A stretch of 8,751 nucleotides of DNA from Desulfurococcales archaeon. Its GTDB lineage: Archaea > Thermoproteota > Thermoprotei_A > Sulfolobales > Desulfurococcaceae. Positions 1-5,668 of this stretch are shown piece by piece (within the stretch, counting starts at the first letter, position 1; each line of letters opens with the position of its first letter). The stretch is taken from the NCBI GenBank assembly GCA_027064845.1, contig JAMOPC010000389.1:1-8751 (forward strand), in the 5' to 3' direction. The notes under the pieces were generated by a model. The model worked only from the letters and a program-made list of their open reading frames with translations. It did not search any database and was not told where the DNA came from. Made by a program: the position numbers and the translations under genes.

Positions 1-1926
1 GAGATAGACAAGATGAGGGAAGAAGATAGAAGCGCTATTCACGAAGCATTAGAACAGCAAAGTTTTCATAAAGATTTCGAGTTAATACTTGCAAATGGAG
101 AAAAGATTAGGATCGGTGAATACGTTGATTCATTAATGAAAAAACACAAAAACCTAGTCATTAAAGGCTTAGATACAGAAATATTACCAGTAGAAGACTT
201 ATTCTTACAAACACTAGATCCATTGACGGGCGAAGTTATAGTAACAAGAGCTGATAGAATCAGTAGGCATAAAGCACCTGATAAATTCATTAAGATACAA
301 TATAGTAATGGAAGAACACTCCTTGTCACACCTGAGCACCCAATACCTATTATCAAGAAAGGAAGGATAGAGTTTGTAAGAGCAGACAAGATTTCTAAAG
401 GAGTACTTGTTCCTGGCGTAATTAAGTATAGTTTATTCAGAGAACCTAGAGAAAATGAGATAATAAATCATATCTTGAAGAAAATCGTCTTTGAGAAAAA
501 CGAACTACCATATATTGTAGCCGAGAACTATGATGAAGCTAAGGATCTCCAAGACGAACTCTTAGAGATGAATATACTAACATTCATAGTTGCGAAGAAT
601 GGTGTTTATAGAATCTATCCAGCAGGTCCTCGCTCACTGAGAGAGCTCTTATTCAAGTTAGAGAATAAAGGCATTGAAATAGAAATAGATGAAACCTTCC
701 TATCAGAAGTGCTTGAAGCCCATAAATATCCAGAGACCTGGTATGAAATACTCTATTCCCTAGGCATAGGTGTTTTCCCATTAGAAGCTGGTGCGAAGGA
801 ATTAAACATTGTGATTGGTTGTATTAATAGGGTTGAAGCCGAGTTAAGAGCATTATCATCAATACTTGATCAAGGCGGCTTCTCTGCAGATCTAGTTTAT
901 TTATCTCGTAAGAAAGAATTATTGGTGAAAATAAGGGATTCTCTCTTAGAGCTTAGAAACCGGGTAAAAGAACTAGAGGATGTTCTAGGGAAAGATATCG
1001 CGGTCCACATAGTAACAAATGTCGAGGAAACTATTAATTATGATTCAGAATGGGTATATGATATAACTGTTGAGCCAACACACTTATTTGTATCAAATGG
1101 GCTCATTCTACACAATACGGTGAGTATTGCTAAAGCAGGTATTGTGGCAAGACTAAATGCTCGTGCTTCAGTGCTTGCAGCAGGTAATCCAAAGTTCGGG
1201 AGATATGATCATACACTTCCAGTAAGTAAGAACATTGATTTACCGCCACCGATTCTATCCAGGTTTGATCTCATATTTATAGTAGAAGATCTCCCCAATG
1301 TGGAGAAGGATACACGATTAGCAACACACATACTAAATATTCACACTGATATAGACCAAGCCCGTCCTCTGATCGATACGAGCTTGTTAAAGAAATACAT
1401 AAGTTATGCTAGGAGATATATTAAGCCAAAACTAACAGAAGACGCTAAGAAGCTCTTACTAGATTTCTATGTCAGCATGAGAATGTCTGGTGTTAAGAAT
1501 AGTGAAACAAGCGATAAGCCACCAGCAATAGCTATTACGCCTAGACAGCTAGAAGCGCTGATTAGGTTATCAGAAGCCCATGCTAAAATGGCTCTAAAAA
1601 CCAAAGCAACTATTGAAGATGCTGAGGAAGCAATAAGACTTATGTATAGCACTCTTAGAAAGGTAGGCTACGATGTGAAATCAGAAACAATAGACATAGA
1701 CCTTATAGAACTAGGTACTCCTAGGAGCAAACAGATCCAGATGAAGGAGTTCACAAGGTTTATCGAGAACATATTGTCTGAGAAAGGCGAGGTAACAATA
1801 CAAGAACTGTTCAAGCTAGCAAAAGAAAAAGGATTTGATAAAGACTTTGTAATAGAAATGATCAGGAAGCTTAAGAAGGATGGAGTAATATATGAGCCAC
1901 GCAGTGGAACTATAGCGAAAATATGA
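1..1926 (+). CDS. mcm: Replicative DNA helicase MCM, 3' part, interrupted by an intein
   Basis: This is the C-terminal half of the hexameric ATP-driven helicase that unwinds DNA at archaeal replication forks. The reading frame is open through base 1, so the 5' end lies outside the window and the ATG at 13 is internal. The window opens inside the Walker B motif (EIDKM, normally DEIDKM). The extein reads EALEQQ, is broken by an intein (residues 21-372 counted from base 1), and resumes TVSIAKAG. Downstream come sensor 1 (AAGNP, N396), the arginine finger (LSRFD, R421), the sensor 2 region (ITPRQLEALIRLSEAH, near 1540-1590), and a C-terminal winged helix from about residue 581. The protein ends at the TGA at 1924-1926. 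All ATPase elements visible after the intein look intact, so splicing should give a working helicase. Family assignment is secure; the N-terminal domain and Walker A are not in the window. Confidence 0.96.
   Translation, partial: EIDKMREEDRSAIHEALEQQSFHKDFELILANGEKIRIGEYVDSLMKKHKNLVIKGLDTEILPVEDLFLQTLDPLTGEVIVTRADRISRHKAPDKFIKIQYSNGRTLLVTPEHPIPIIKKGRIEFVRADKISKGVLVPGVIKYSLFREPRENEIINHILKKIVFEKNELPYIVAENYDEAKDLQDELLEMNILTFIVAKNGVYRIYPAGPRSLRELLFKLENKGIEIEIDETFLSEVLEAHKYPETWYEILYSLGIGVFPLEAGAKELNIVIGCINRVEAELRALSSILDQGGFSADLVYLSRKKELLVKIRDSLLELRNRVKELEDVLGKDIAVHIVTNVEETINYDSEWVYDITVEPTHLFVSNGLILHNTVSIAKAGIVARLNARASVLAAGNPKFGRYDHTLPVSKNIDLPPPILSRFDLIFIVEDLPNVEKDTRLATHILNIHTDIDQARPLIDTSLLKKYISYARRYIKPKLTEDAKKLLLDFYVSMRMSGVKNSETSDKPPAIAITPRQLEALIRLSEAHAKMALKTKATIEDAEEAIRLMYSTLRKVGYDVKSETIDIDLIELGTPRSKQIQMKEFTRFIENILSEKGEVTIQELFKLAKEKGFDKDFVIEMIRKLKKDGVIYEPRSGTIAKI
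61..1116 (+). mobile_element. Intein in the MCM ATPase domain, no visible LAGLIDADG motifs
   Basis: An in-frame protein-splicing element of 352 residues lies between EALEQQ and TVSIAKAG of MCM, a highly conserved stretch between Walker B and sensor 1. It starts with Ser1 (codon at 61). Block B has TPEH (T90, H93). Block F reads VYDITVEPTHLFV. The element ends in His-Asn (codons at 1111 and 1114), followed by Thr as the +1 nucleophile. These are the residues needed for standard class 1 splicing. The middle, about residues 125-330, is the size and place of a homing endonuclease. It keeps a segment like those found in intein endonucleases (EAKDLQDELLEMNILTFIV), but I see no LAGLIDADG helix with its catalytic acid. 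The best resemblance, EILYSLGIGVFPLEAG, lacks that pattern. The likely state is splicing-competent but homing-dead; this is inferred by eye, not from a profile search. Confidence 0.93.
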
Positions 1927-2000
1927 TTCAGAGGGGCGAAAGAATATAATTACTCGTCATCGCATAGATAGCTCTGGGCTGGAACGCTTCATCACACGAT
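1926..2000 (-). ncRNA. Candidate C/D box guide sRNA
   Basis: Read on the minus strand, the gap after mcm contains a perfect C box (GTGATGA, 1989-1995), a C'-like box (GCGATGA, 1957-1963, one mismatch) and a perfect D box (CTGA, 1928-1931). Exactly 12 nt after the C box is CAGA, which could serve as a weak D' box. The bases just before the D box read CTTTCGCCCCT, complementary to AGGGGCGAAAG. From memory this resembles a conserved 23S rRNA stretch (GGGCGAAAG followed by an A/U-rich loop) in the region methylated in other organisms. Against the call: the spacing between C' and D is 25 nt rather than the usual 12 or so, the D' box is imperfect, and the terminal stem is weak. A TATA-like element at 2024-2033 is suitably placed for a start near 2000. 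Boundaries are approximate. Confidence 0.35.
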
Positions 2001-2012
2001 AAAAATTAATAA
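1998..2012 (+). promoter_or_regulatory. Possible TATA box for the small gene at 2052
   Basis: The AT-rich run GATAAAAATTAATAA lies about 40-50 bases before the ATG at 2052. It would place a start near 2030, just ahead of the Shine-Dalgarno-like AAGGAG at 2035-2040. It is the only good TATA-like match on this strand in the gap. Confidence 0.35.
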
Positions 2013-2023
2013 GACCTAGAACC

Positions 2024-2033
2024 TCATAAAGCT
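2024..2033 (-). promoter_or_regulatory. Possible TATA element for the minus-strand sRNA candidate
   Basis: On the minus strand this reads AAGCTTTATG, centred about 26-28 bases before the presumed 5' end of the C/D candidate near 2000. It overlaps the ribosome binding site region of the plus-strand gene at 2052. This is weak evidence alone, because AT-rich elements are common in this DNA. Confidence 0.25.
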
Positions 2034-2051
2034 TAAGGAGCGACTAATTCA

Positions 2052-2324
2052 ATGGTGAAGGAGATGGCGGAGGAAGCACCACAATACGTTGTTAGAGTTG
2101 GTGAAAAAGAAATAATTATTGATGAAAAAACCCTCGAAATAATACGAGAATACCTGCATAGACCTATGAGCTTAGACGAATTAGCTGAAAAACTAGGTTT
2201 AGAAAGTTGGGAAGAAGCATACGAATTTATAAAAAAGGTGCCAGCTTGGATTATTTGGACACCACCAGCACTATGGAAATATAGAGCAGGCTGGATCAAA
2301 CGTAGAGAAGGAACAAGGGAATAA
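2052..2324 (+). CDS. Small protein of unknown function, possible helix-turn-helix
   Basis: This is a 90-residue acidic/basic soluble protein that I do not recognise. The ATG at 2052 follows AAGGAG (2035-2040) with an 11-nt gap; a second in-frame ATG at 2064 is possible. Residues 1-36 (VVRVGEKEIIIDEKTLEII) look like a short beta unit plus helix. Residues 39-63 (MSLDELAEKLGLESWEEAYE) resemble the first two helices of a winged-helix or MarR-like DNA-binding fold. The C-terminal third is rich in Trp and Pro (PAWIIWTPPALWKYRAGW) and ends basic. There is no signal peptide, membrane segment or cysteine. It lies 125 bases after mcm on the same strand but probably has its own promoter. Codon use and composition match the neighbours, so it looks like a genuine gene. 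A DNA-binding or replication-linked role is speculation. Confidence 0.75.
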   Translation: MVKEMAEEAPQYVVRVGEKEIIIDEKTLEIIREYLHRPMSLDELAEKLGLESWEEAYEFIKKVPAWIIWTPPALWKYRAGWIKRREGTRE

Positions 2325-2392
2325 ACTAGAAACAACAATACATCCATTCTTTATATCTGATCCTATATTAGCATAGTTAGTGGTATAATCAC

Positions 2393-2761
2393 TCATGCGG
2401 TAACAGCTTTTTCTAATATATCTAATATGTTTCTCTTCTTCAAGTAATATATTCTGAACTTACCAACTGACTTGGCTCCAACGATTCCTGAATCTTTCAA
2501 TATACTTAGATGATGAGATGCCAAGGTTTGATCTATTCCTAGGATTGATGTTATTAAACATACAGGCATTTCGATTTGGTTTAACAAGTAAATTATCCTA
2601 AGCCTTATAGGATTACTCATAGCCTTCAAAATAGTGACAAGCTCATCTACGATCTTATCAGGTATACTTATTTCCTTAGATAATTTCTCCTTATACATAT
2701 TGAGCAATTCATCTCTACACGATTTTTTTAATTCATTAATATATTCTTCAAGAGTTTTCAT
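2393..2761 (-). CDS. ArsR-family winged-helix transcriptional regulator
   Basis: A 122-residue DNA-binding regulator. Residues 40-110 form an ArsR/HTH_5-type winged helix: LKAMSNPIRLRIIYLL (helix 1-2), then PVCLITSILGIDQTL and the recognition helix ASHHLSILKDSGIV (81-94), then the wing SVGKFRIYYL (98-107). The N-terminal 35 residues are charged and helical and probably help dimerisation. The classical ELCVCDL metal site is reduced to a single Cys (C68), so a simple arsenic or cadmium sensing role is not supported. The ATG at 2759-2761 has no clear Shine-Dalgarno. A TATA-like element at 2794-2805 would give a leader of only about 12 nt, so near-leaderless translation is plausible. The gene converges with the small gene ending at 2324 and follows the tRNA on the same strand. 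Its target is unknown. Confidence 0.9.
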   Translation of the reverse strand: MKTLEEYINELKKSCRDELLNMYKEKLSKEISIPDKIVDELVTILKAMSNPIRLRIIYLLNQIEMPVCLITSILGIDQTLASHHLSILKDSGIVGAKSVGKFRIYYLKKRNILDILEKAVTA

Positions 2762-2793
2762 GGTGGATTCAGCTCATAATTAGTGGTTCCTAC

Positions 2794-2805
2794 CCAATAT
2801 AAGAA
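2794..2805 (-). promoter_or_regulatory. Possible TATA box for the ArsR-type regulator
   Basis: On the minus strand this reads TTCTTATATTGG, centred about 38 bases before the ATG at 2761. That predicts a very short leader, agreeing with the absence of a Shine-Dalgarno. A second AT-rich run at 2811-2832 could be an alternative, or could act in termination of the upstream tRNA transcript. Confidence 0.4.
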
Positions 2806-2845
2806 AATATGTATTGATATAAAATTAAATTAGCGAAAGACAAGA

Positions 2846-2955
2846 TGGGGCCGCCGGGATTTGAACCCGGGATCACCGGCGCTCTGTGACACCAGGCCCG
2901 GCTAGGCGGGGTGTCCCCCCAGGCCGGCATCCTAGCCAGGCTAGACTACGGCCCC
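2846..2955 (-). tRNA. tRNA-Pro (anticodon GGG) with intron
   Basis: Read on the minus strand, the acceptor stem GGGGCCG pairs with CGGCCCC, with discriminator A (base 2846) and no encoded CCA. U8 A9 is followed by the D arm (stem GUCU with AGGAU, G10 to U25). The anticodon stem CCGGC pairs with GCCGG. The variable loop is UGAUC, and the T arm is CCGGG-UUCAAAU-CCCGG. The anticodon loop is split by a 35-nt intron at the canonical 37/38 position. After removal the loop reads C U G G G G C, giving anticodon GGG (bases 2918-2920) and G37. G35, G36, G37 and A73 are all as expected for proline. Mature length is 75 nt; exons are 2917-2955 and 2846-2881. A TATA-like promoter lies at about 2971-2988. 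CCA must be added by the enzyme encoded at 4250-5668. Confidence 0.92.
2882..2916 (-). other. tRNA intron (37/38) with bulge-helix-bulge motif
   Basis: This 35-nt intron folds as expected for archaeal tRNA-splicing endonuclease. After the anticodon stem come a 4-nt helix strand CUGG, a 3-nt bulge GGG and the intron helix GACAC. That helix pairs with GUGUC, followed by ACAG, a 3-nt bulge AGC and the second anticodon stem strand. Both bulges have the standard size and place. The central helix has three pairs plus a G-A mismatch (G35 against A), so the motif is slightly relaxed. Inside the intron, CCC and GGG can close a small hairpin around GCCUAGCC. Confidence 0.88.
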
Positions 2956-2970
2956 TCATAATCTTCAAAG

Positions 2971-2988
2971 TATAGTTAAAGTTTTTTG
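2971..2988 (-). promoter_or_regulatory. Probable tRNA-Pro promoter (TATA/BRE)
   Basis: The minus strand reads AAAAAACTTTAACTATA here, a BRE/TATA-like element centred about 25-28 bases before G1 of the tRNA. It is the only AT-rich box at the right distance. The mature 5' end would therefore be close to the transcription start. Confidence 0.5.
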
Positions 2989-3058
2989 GGATTTTAATAG
3001 TTTTGATACTACATACTATTAGTTTCGCCCACCCCTCTCCCACTTTTAAATGAAGAAA

Positions 3059-3148
3059 CCGGTAATACTCAATGACAAGTTTAAATCAATCGGTATTACC
3101 AAGGAACAGTTATATGTAAAGATTTAATCAAGCGTTGTAGGTATTACG
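3059..3148. repeat. Three copies of a GTATTAC-core motif, two as an inverted pair
   Basis: The gap between the tRNA and the zinc-ribbon gene (2957-3199) holds GGTAATAC at 3061-3068, its exact reverse complement GTATTACC at 3093-3100, and a third direct copy GGTATTAC at 3140-3147. Aligned in one orientation they read GAGTATTACCGG, CGGTATTACCAA and AGGTATTACGAG, a shared core of GTATTAC. The first two centres are 32 bases apart, about three helical turns, and the third is 47 bases further on. The third copy ends about 11 bases before the TATA element of the zinc-ribbon gene. The arrangement suits operator or activator sites, or less likely a hairpin. Nothing else in this gap stands out except a pyrimidine-rich run at 3026-3041. 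Confidence 0.5.
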
Positions 3149-3156
3149 AGCCATGA

Positions 3157-3170
3157 ACTATAAGTATAAA
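3157..3170 (+). promoter_or_regulatory. Probable TATA box of the zinc-ribbon gene
   Basis: AACTATAAGTATAAA is centred about 36 bases before the ATG at 3200 and predicts a transcription start near 3190. It lies just downstream of the third GTATTAC motif copy. An ATG at 3173 would fall before this predicted start, which argues against it being the true start. Confidence 0.5.
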
Positions 3171-3190
3171 TCATGCATTTTAAAATAAGT

Positions 3191-3194
3191 GGTG
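3191..3194 (+). promoter_or_regulatory. Ribosome binding site deciding the start at 3200
   Basis: GGTG sits 5 nt before the ATG at 3200, a normal archaeal Shine-Dalgarno position. The upstream in-frame ATG at 3173 has no comparable element, so the shorter protein is preferred. Confidence 0.6.
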
Positions 3195-3199
3195 AAAAA

Positions 3200-3493
3200 A
3201 TGCCCGTAAAATATGTTTGCAGGAATTGTGGATTCGTTCTTTGGGAATTTAGAGAGGTTGGACAAGACTATTATGGTGTACCAACACCTGAAGAAGTCAT
3301 ACGGGTATATGGAGGTATATGTCCTAGGTGTAAAAGTGATTTAAGAATGCCATCTTTAAATGATATTTCTATCAAGATCATGAGGACTAGGCTCACAATT
3401 AGTGATATAGAGTCAAGATTCGAGCTTAGAAGCACAAGCATTCTATCTGGACACCTAGAACATGGAAAGTTTATGGCAGCCCAAGAAGCTTAA
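3200..3493 (+). CDS. Small zinc-ribbon protein, function unknown
   Basis: A 97-residue protein beginning MPVKYVCRNCG. Two CxxC knuckles, CRNC (residues 7-10) and CPRC (residues 42-45 or so), form a rubredoxin-like zinc ribbon that should bind one zinc ion. The second half is helical and polar with no recognised domain, and there is no membrane segment. Such ribbons are common in archaeal transcription, translation and RNA-processing factors, so nucleic acid or protein binding is likely, but the exact role cannot be read. The start at 3200 is chosen over the in-frame ATG at 3173 because GGTG lies 5 nt ahead and the TATA element predicts a start near 3190. The last 23 bases overlap the 3' end of the kinase-like gene on the other strand. 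Three GTATTAC motifs upstream suggest regulated expression. Confidence 0.85.
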   Translation: MPVKYVCRNCGFVLWEFREVGQDYYGVPTPEEVIRVYGGICPRCKSDLRMPSLNDISIKIMRTRLTISDIESRFELRSTSILSGHLEHGKFMAAQEA

Positions 3494-4307
3494 TAAGTCT
3501 TATGAGTTTTTGTATTGAATAAGTTTTTCTATAAGCTCTTAGAACTCGTCTAGTTTTTTCGAGAAACTCTTCATTAATATTCTCGAATAATACGTTTCTT
3601 AACGGATACCGATAAAGAATAAATGATGTAAATGAAGTCACGTTTTTTGGAGATAAGCTGAATCGACTGCTTTCCCAATCAATTATTTTCACGTACATTG
3701 TATCAGTTGTGTTATCTCTGCAAACATATAAATGTTCGTATGGACGATTAAGTTCGCCATGATCTATACCAAGTTTGTCAATCAAATAAAGTCTTATTAG
3801 AATTCTTCTCAAAACATGTTTTGCAGTTTTTATTGAATAATTATTCTTTTTCTCTATTAGGGAGGTAATATAATGTTCTATGCTCAAGCATTTGTATGGA
3901 TCTATGTACTCCATGAATATGAAGTCTTTGCTCCATTGATAAATATTGGGAGTAATGAGAGTCTTATCCAAGTAGTCTAGAATTATGCCTTCGTGTTCTA
4001 AACTCTTCCTTCTACTATCTATTCTCCTTACCTTTAACACGCCGAGTCCATAGTATTTATGATAACCAAGTACTATTATTGAGGAGTAGCCTTTTCCAAG
4101 TATTCTGTAATTCAATATTCTTTTTCCATATTCTATGAGGTATTGATAATGGTTTTTGATCAAGAAGTTTAATCTATACTTTAATTCCTTACATTCTGTT
4201 CTAGGATAACATAGAACAAATTCTATGAATTCATCTATTTTGTCCTTGTCTATTCTATGCAGTATTCCATCCAGTGTGGTCTTTTCAGTATGAATCCTTT
4301 GATCCAT
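3471..4307 (-). CDS. Kinase-like protein (predicted archaeal Ser/Thr kinase, possibly COG2112 type)
   Basis: A 278-residue protein with an N-terminal helical part (1-60) and a protein-kinase/APH-like fold. Residues 69-76 (ILGKGYSS) form the glycine-rich loop. VLKV holds the probable ATP-binding Lys (K92), and LEHEG (103-107) the partner Glu. FMEYID (131-136) looks like the hinge. DHGELNRPYEH (182-192) is the catalytic-loop region, and IIDWES (208-213) takes the place of DFG, with D210 as metal ligand. In the catalytic loop the usual HGDL or HRDL Asp is Glu (E185), which may be a family trait or may mean weak activity. The ATG at 4305-4307 lies inside the end of cca, a 58-base overlap, with AGGGGA (4316-4321) 8 nt ahead and no in-frame GTG or TTG nearby. 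It is the last gene of thpR-cca-kinase. Kinase fold is fairly sure; the substrate is unknown. Confidence 0.82.
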   Translation of the reverse strand: MDQRIHTEKTTLDGILHRIDKDKIDEFIEFVLCYPRTECKELKYRLNFLIKNHYQYLIEYGKRILNYRILGKGYSSIIVLGYHKYYGLGVLKVRRIDSRRKSLEHEGIILDYLDKTLITPNIYQWSKDFIFMEYIDPYKCLSIEHYITSLIEKKNNYSIKTAKHVLRRILIRLYLIDKLGIDHGELNRPYEHLYVCRDNTTDTMYVKIIDWESSRFSLSPKNVTSFTSFILYRYPLRNVLFENINEEFLEKTRRVLRAYRKTYSIQKLIRLIKLLGLP

Positions 4308-5668
4308 TCATATAGTCCCCTTATACTCCTGAGATTATTTATTTCTTCATGTGTTATTCTCTTAACTATTGGTTTTTTGTTCTTAAAGTGGGGTGTTACT
4401 AGGTATTCCCATGCCCTATCTATTAATAGCTTGATTGCATCAATGTATTTCCTTTGACTTAATGAAACTAGTTTTCCTTCTTCATTAATCCATGGCCCGG
4501 AACTCTGTCTTAGTAGATGTGTTTTTATGAAGTTTAGTGTTCTTTTTCCAGTCCAGTATTCTGGTCCAACATATTCGCGTGGATAGTTTTTGGTGCATTG
4601 ATCTAGTTCATATGCTATGTATGCATGTTTTTCCTCATCTGTATAAACAGAGAAATGTATTACTCTGAAATCATTGTTCCTAAGTACTTTTGCTCCCCTA
4701 TCCCCGATTCTCTGGAGTTCTCCCCATACTATTTCTGGGGATAATTTCTCATCTATCGGTATTTCTAATAATAGTATACACCTATTATCAAGAGCTATCG
4801 TTATTTTTTCCTCATTGTTTTCTTGGATTGGGAAAAAGTAATTCTCGGAAGGATTATTAAGGTAGCATCTTGAAGCTATGACAAAAGTTGCTAAGCTTTT
4901 TAGAGAAACTGCGGCTGTAACGTTTCTTAAGGGGTCAACGGGGTCTGGCATATATATTACGCTTTCGGGGTATTTCCTCACTAACTTGTTTCTTATCTTT
5001 TTAAATAGAGCATCTGATTCCAATGTATTGATAAATACTGGATGCTTCCACTTCTCAGCTTCTAACAAGAGTTTTCTAAATGAACCATATTTTATTATTA
5101 AAAGTTCTACAGCATATCCAGAGAATCCTCTTGTTTTTTGTTCTGCACCATAGACTCCTATGGATTTCATGAATTGTTTCAAGAGTCTTACCTGATCCCT
5201 TAAGTAACTGTTTAATTTATTATTCAAGTATTTTGTGTGAAAAGGAGTTCTATCAACAGCTGTCTTGATCTCAGATGACTTCTCGAGTTTATATGCTGGT
5301 ACTAAGTCTACTTGGAAGTCATTAACTCTTACTCTTACATAAGGGTGTTCGGCGTACTTGGTTTCGTAGTCTCCGATGATTTTAGCTGCTTCAAGTAATA
5401 AGTTGAAGCCTCTCGTCTTTAGTTCTTCTATCTCCCAGTTCTTTGGAAACAGAACAAATATGTCAAGGTCATGGTCTCCACTCAGCCATGTGTCGTGGGC
5501 CACGCTTCCTTGAAGAGTTATTTCTGCTTCTATCTTATTCTTTTCCAGGATTGATTCAATTACTTCTTTTATTTTATTAAATACTTTCTTCACTTCTCTG
5601 TATTCTTCTGGCTTAGGTTTTATTTTTTCAAGTACCTTTTGCTCGATAGCTTCGAATTTTTTATTCAT
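4250..5668 (-). CDS. cca: CCA-adding enzyme (tRNA nucleotidyltransferase, archaeal class I)
   Basis: Adds or repairs the 3' terminal CCA of tRNAs without a nucleic acid template, using CTP and ATP. The protein has 472 residues, a little longer than the roughly 440 typical of the archaeal family. The nucleotidyltransferase signature GSVAHDTWLSGDHDLDIF (54-71) supplies the carboxylates D67 and D69. The third, D121, lies in VDLVPAYKL after HPYVRVRV (108-115). This matches the archaeal class I active-site layout of two acids plus a distant Asp. Helical central and tail domains follow. The start ATG at 5668 lies inside the end of thpR (8-base overlap), and the 3' end overlaps the kinase-like gene by 58 bases, so all three are likely on one mRNA. 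It is essential here, since the tRNA-Pro gene in this window does not encode CCA. Confidence 0.97.
   Translation of the reverse strand: MNKKFEAIEQKVLEKIKPKPEEYREVKKVFNKIKEVIESILEKNKIEAEITLQGSVAHDTWLSGDHDLDIFVLFPKNWEIEELKTRGFNLLLEAAKIIGDYETKYAEHPYVRVRVNDFQVDLVPAYKLEKSSEIKTAVDRTPFHTKYLNNKLNSYLRDQVRLLKQFMKSIGVYGAEQKTRGFSGYAVELLIIKYGSFRKLLLEAEKWKHPVFINTLESDALFKKIRNKLVRKYPESVIYMPDPVDPLRNVTAAVSLKSLATFVIASRCYLNNPSENYFFPIQENNEEKITIALDNRCILLLEIPIDEKLSPEIVWGELQRIGDRGAKVLRNNDFRVIHFSVYTDEEKHAYIAYELDQCTKNYPREYVGPEYWTGKRTLNFIKTHLLRQSSGPWINEEGKLVSLSQRKYIDAIKLLIDRAWEYLVTPHFKNKKPIVKRITHEEINNLRSIRGLYEWIKGFILKRPHWMEYCIE

Noticed and set aside
13..15. ATG at 13 as the start of mcm
   Set aside because: It is the Met of the Walker B motif EIDKM, and the frame continues to base 1.
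66..389. Minus-strand open frame opposite the intein
   Set aside because: It is a shadow of the MCM-intein frame with no ribosome binding site or recognisable motif; the same applies to the open frames opposite cca, thpR and rnz.
2033..2347. Minus-strand open frame opposite the small gene at 2052
   Set aside because: The plus-strand frame has a proper ribosome binding site and a more protein-like composition; the minus one is Ser/Leu/Ile-rich, as expected of a shadow frame.
2882..2955. tRNA-Val or tRNA-Asp reading of the tRNA, from GAC or GUC triplets in the precursor
   Set aside because: Those triplets fall inside the intron. The bulge-helix-bulge geometry fixes the 37/38 junction and gives anticodon GGG, and the discriminator A also argues against Asp.
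2957..3172. C/D or H/ACA RNA in the gap before the zinc-ribbon gene
   Set aside because: RTGATGA-like boxes occur only in imperfect form with no paired CTGA at a usable distance, and there is no hairpin-H-hairpin-ACA layout.
3173..3199. ATG at 3173 as the start of the zinc-ribbon gene
   Set aside because: It overlaps the likely core promoter and has no ribosome binding site, while the ATG at 3200 has GGTG 5 nt ahead.
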